64,000 nucleotides of DNA, from contig NZ_PQVJ01000007.1 of assembly GCF_002921135.1 (NCBI RefSeq), forward strand, positions 1-64,000, written 5' to 3'. This DNA is from Avibacterium gallinarum (lineage in GTDB: Bacteria; Pseudomonadota; Gammaproteobacteria; Enterobacterales; Pasteurellaceae). Below, in pieces: positions 62,133-64,000 of this stretch. The translations under genes and the position numbers were made by a program. The notes beneath the pieces were generated by a model that did no database searches, was not told the DNA's origin, and was given only the letters and a program-made list of their open reading frames with translations. Within the stretch, counting starts at the first letter, position 1. Each line of letters begins with the position of its first letter.

Positions 62133-64000
62133 TTACAACGCGGTAAAAGCCGCGATTCATAAAAACAAACGGATTTCACCATTTTGGTTGTTACCCTTTG
62201 TTGCCTTATGTATTGGTGCGATTTTGTTCTTTCAAATTGTGCAAGAACAAGGCATTAGCATCAAAATCACCTTTGATAATGGTGATGGTTTAGTGGCAGG
62301 AAAAACGCAAATTCGTTACCAAGGCTTGCAAATAGGTGTGGTGAAAAAAGTAAATTTCACTGACGACCTGAAAAAAGTGGAAGTGGAAGCCAGTATTTAT
62401 CCTGAAGCCAAAACCGTGTTGCGTGAAAACACCAAGTTTTGGCTCGTTCGTCCAAGTGCTTCTCTGGCAGGGATTTCTGGCATTGATGCACTGGTTTCGG
62501 GCAACTACATCACCCTACAACCCGGGGACGGTGAGTCGCAAGATGAATTTATTGCAGAAGATGAAGGCCCGATCGCCCAAGTTACTGAAGGCGATTTGCT
62601 TATTCATTTACTGGCTGATGATTTAGGTTCCATCTCAATCGGAGCGTCTGTCTATTTCAAAAAAATGCCTGTCGGGAAAATTTATGATTACCGCTTCACC
62701 AAAGATCAGAAGAAAATTGAAATTGATGTGGTGATCGATAAGCCTTATACCCAATTCGTAAAAAAAGACAGCCATTTCTGGAACATTAGCGGTATTAACG
62801 CCAGTGTTGGACTTTCTGGTATTAACGTGCAAATGGATAGCCTAAATTCCGTGGTACAAGGGGCTGTGGCATTTGATTCACCGCAAAATAGTCCAAAGGC
62901 GGAAAGCAACGAACGCTATCGTTTATATGCTAATTTACAGGCGGCCAAACGCGGTATTGAAATCAATGTTACCGTGCCAAATATTGCGGGATTACGCGCA
63001 GGCAAAACTGCGGTATATTCACAAGATGCACAAATCGGTTTGCTTTCAGAATTAAGTGCGGTGGAAAATAATGAAGAAATTTTGCAAGGCAAATTACTCA
63101 TTGATCCAAGCGCTGAAAATTTGTTTAAAACCAACACCGAAATCGTGCTACACAACACAAAATTTAATTTAAGTGAACTGAGCGACACGCAAAAATTATT
63201 GCGTGGTGAATATTTTGATGTGATCAGCGGTACAGGCGAAAAACAAACACAATTTACTGTCATTAAAGAAAATGAACTGTTGCTCAAACAGCCTGATACC
63301 TTGGTTTTAACCTTAACCGCGCCTGAAACCTATAACATCAGTGAAGGGCAGCAAATTTACTACAATAATTTCCCTATTGGTGAAATTGTAAATCAGCGGA
63401 TCGAACAAGAATCGGTGCGTTTTAAAGTGGCGATCGCTGGACAATATCGTCATTTAATTCACCCTGATACGCTCTTTATTGCCGCATCAAATTTTGAAGT
63501 GAGCATCGGCACTGACGGCGTGAAAATGCAAGCAGCAAGCCCTGAAAAATGGCTACAAGGTGGTATTCGCATTGTGGCAGGTCATCAATCGGGTAAATTG
63601 CCTGAAAGTTTCCCGTTATACAGTGATCTCAGTAATGCTGAAGCAGGGATCGTGAGTAATAATCTGACTCCAACTATCACCTTAACCACTTCACAGCTAC
63701 CAAGCATTGATAAAGGTTCTCTGGTGCTTTATCGCCAATATGAAGTGGGCAAAATTCTGGCTATCCGCCCGAAAAAAGATCATTTTGATGTGGACGTATT
63801 TATCTATCCGAAACATCGCGATTTGCTCACCAGCAAAAGTCTGTTCTGGGTGGAAAGTGCCGCGCAGGTGGACATCACACCGAAAGGCATTAGCATTCAA
63901 GCCACGCCTATTGCCCGTACCTTAAAAGGGGCGATCAGTTTTGATAACAGTGGCTCAGGTAACAAAATTCTTTACCCAAATGAAATGCGAGCCAAATCCG
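62096..64000 (+). CDS. letB: LetB (YebT) MCE-domain protein, truncated at the window end
   Basis: This is a periplasm-spanning tunnel protein built of stacked MCE rings. The 635 codons present run off the window, and E. coli LetB has 877. The start reads MTDNNKTPSIQDNYNAV. A cytoplasmic tail is followed by one membrane helix (FWLLPFVALCIGAILFF), then repeated MCE domains: SIKITFDNGDGLVAGKTQI, LGSISIGASVYFKKMPVGK, IEINVTVPNIAGLRAGKTA and NISEGQQIYYNNFPIGE. More than three MCE units before the end of the window favours LetB over PqiB (three). The ATG lies inside the end of letA, so translation is coupled. Confidence 0.92.

Noticed and set aside
60858-64000. Calling the pair pqiA-pqiB
   Set aside because: The C-terminal match to YebS, the neighbouring proQ-prc, and more than three MCE units before the window end favour letA-letB.

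Overview
The window looks like a chromosomal segment of a Pasteurellaceae bacterium. The strongest marker is the Haemophilus-type DNA uptake signal (core AAGTGCGGT and its complement): I counted more than fifty exact cores by eye, about one per 1.2 kb. They occur inside genes, between genes, and as facing pairs that form terminators. Gene content also fits a gamma-proteobacterium of this family, with orders shared with E. coli such as ldtD-mepK-gloC, proQ-prc next to letA-letB, and ribH-nusB-thiL-pgpA. The genus cannot be fixed from the sequence alone. The presence of hemA and metH argues against a Haemophilus influenzae-like heme auxotroph.

Layout. 1-4.4 kb: ilvI-ilvH (minus) and an NhaC-family transporter under a well-preserved lysine riboswitch. 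4.6-8.7 kb: hns, purU, a Fur-type TonB siderophore receptor and a divergent PepSY-type membrane protein. 8.7-15.9 kb: hemA, gloB, yafS, ycaO, zapG, nrdB and yfaE. 15.4-16.6 kb: a gene-free stretch of palindromic repeat elements. 16.6-20.6 kb: a tight minus-strand operon ribH-nusB-thiL-pgpA-(LysE-type exporter)-dapB. 20.9-27.4 kb: nagK, a PAP2 phosphatase, ribA, a Fic toxin-antitoxin pair, accA, pdxY and tilS. 27.5-32 kb: cobalamin-dependent metH and a HigBA-type toxin-antitoxin pair. 32-37.9 kb: a PD-(D/E)XK-type protein and a BtuB/BtuF/BtuC/BtuD-like uptake system. 38-46 kb: sucABCD and the divergent gltA. 46-51 kb: a ComEA with an expanded repeat stalk, then a TAXI-type TRAP transporter with a UspA protein. 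51.4-54.4 kb: a coiled-coil surface lipoprotein with a dedicated Slam translocon. 54.4-60.1 kb: gloC, mepK, ldtD, prc and proQ. 60.3-64 kb: a pair of tiny membrane proteins, letA and the truncated letB.

Several neighbours make functional sense together. MetH needs cobalamin and lies 2 kb from a BtuB-like receptor with its ABC importer. LdtD makes, and MepK cuts, the same 3-3 peptidoglycan crosslinks, while Prc is known in E. coli to control peptidoglycan endopeptidases. The TCA-cycle block sits beside a TRAP importer that may carry a related acid. YfaE supplies electrons to the NrdB cofactor and lies next to nrdB, although nrdA is absent here.

The best candidate for an undescribed system is the lipoprotein-Slam pair at 51.4-54.4 kb. 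Its cargo carries a roughly 200-residue coiled coil between the lipid anchor and a TbpB-like barrel. Other unusual items are the repeat-expanded ComEA, the translationally coupled mini membrane proteins at 60.4-60.7 kb, and the palindromic repeat family at 15.5-16.5 kb. I saw no rRNA, tRNA, CRISPR array, insertion sequence or prophage.
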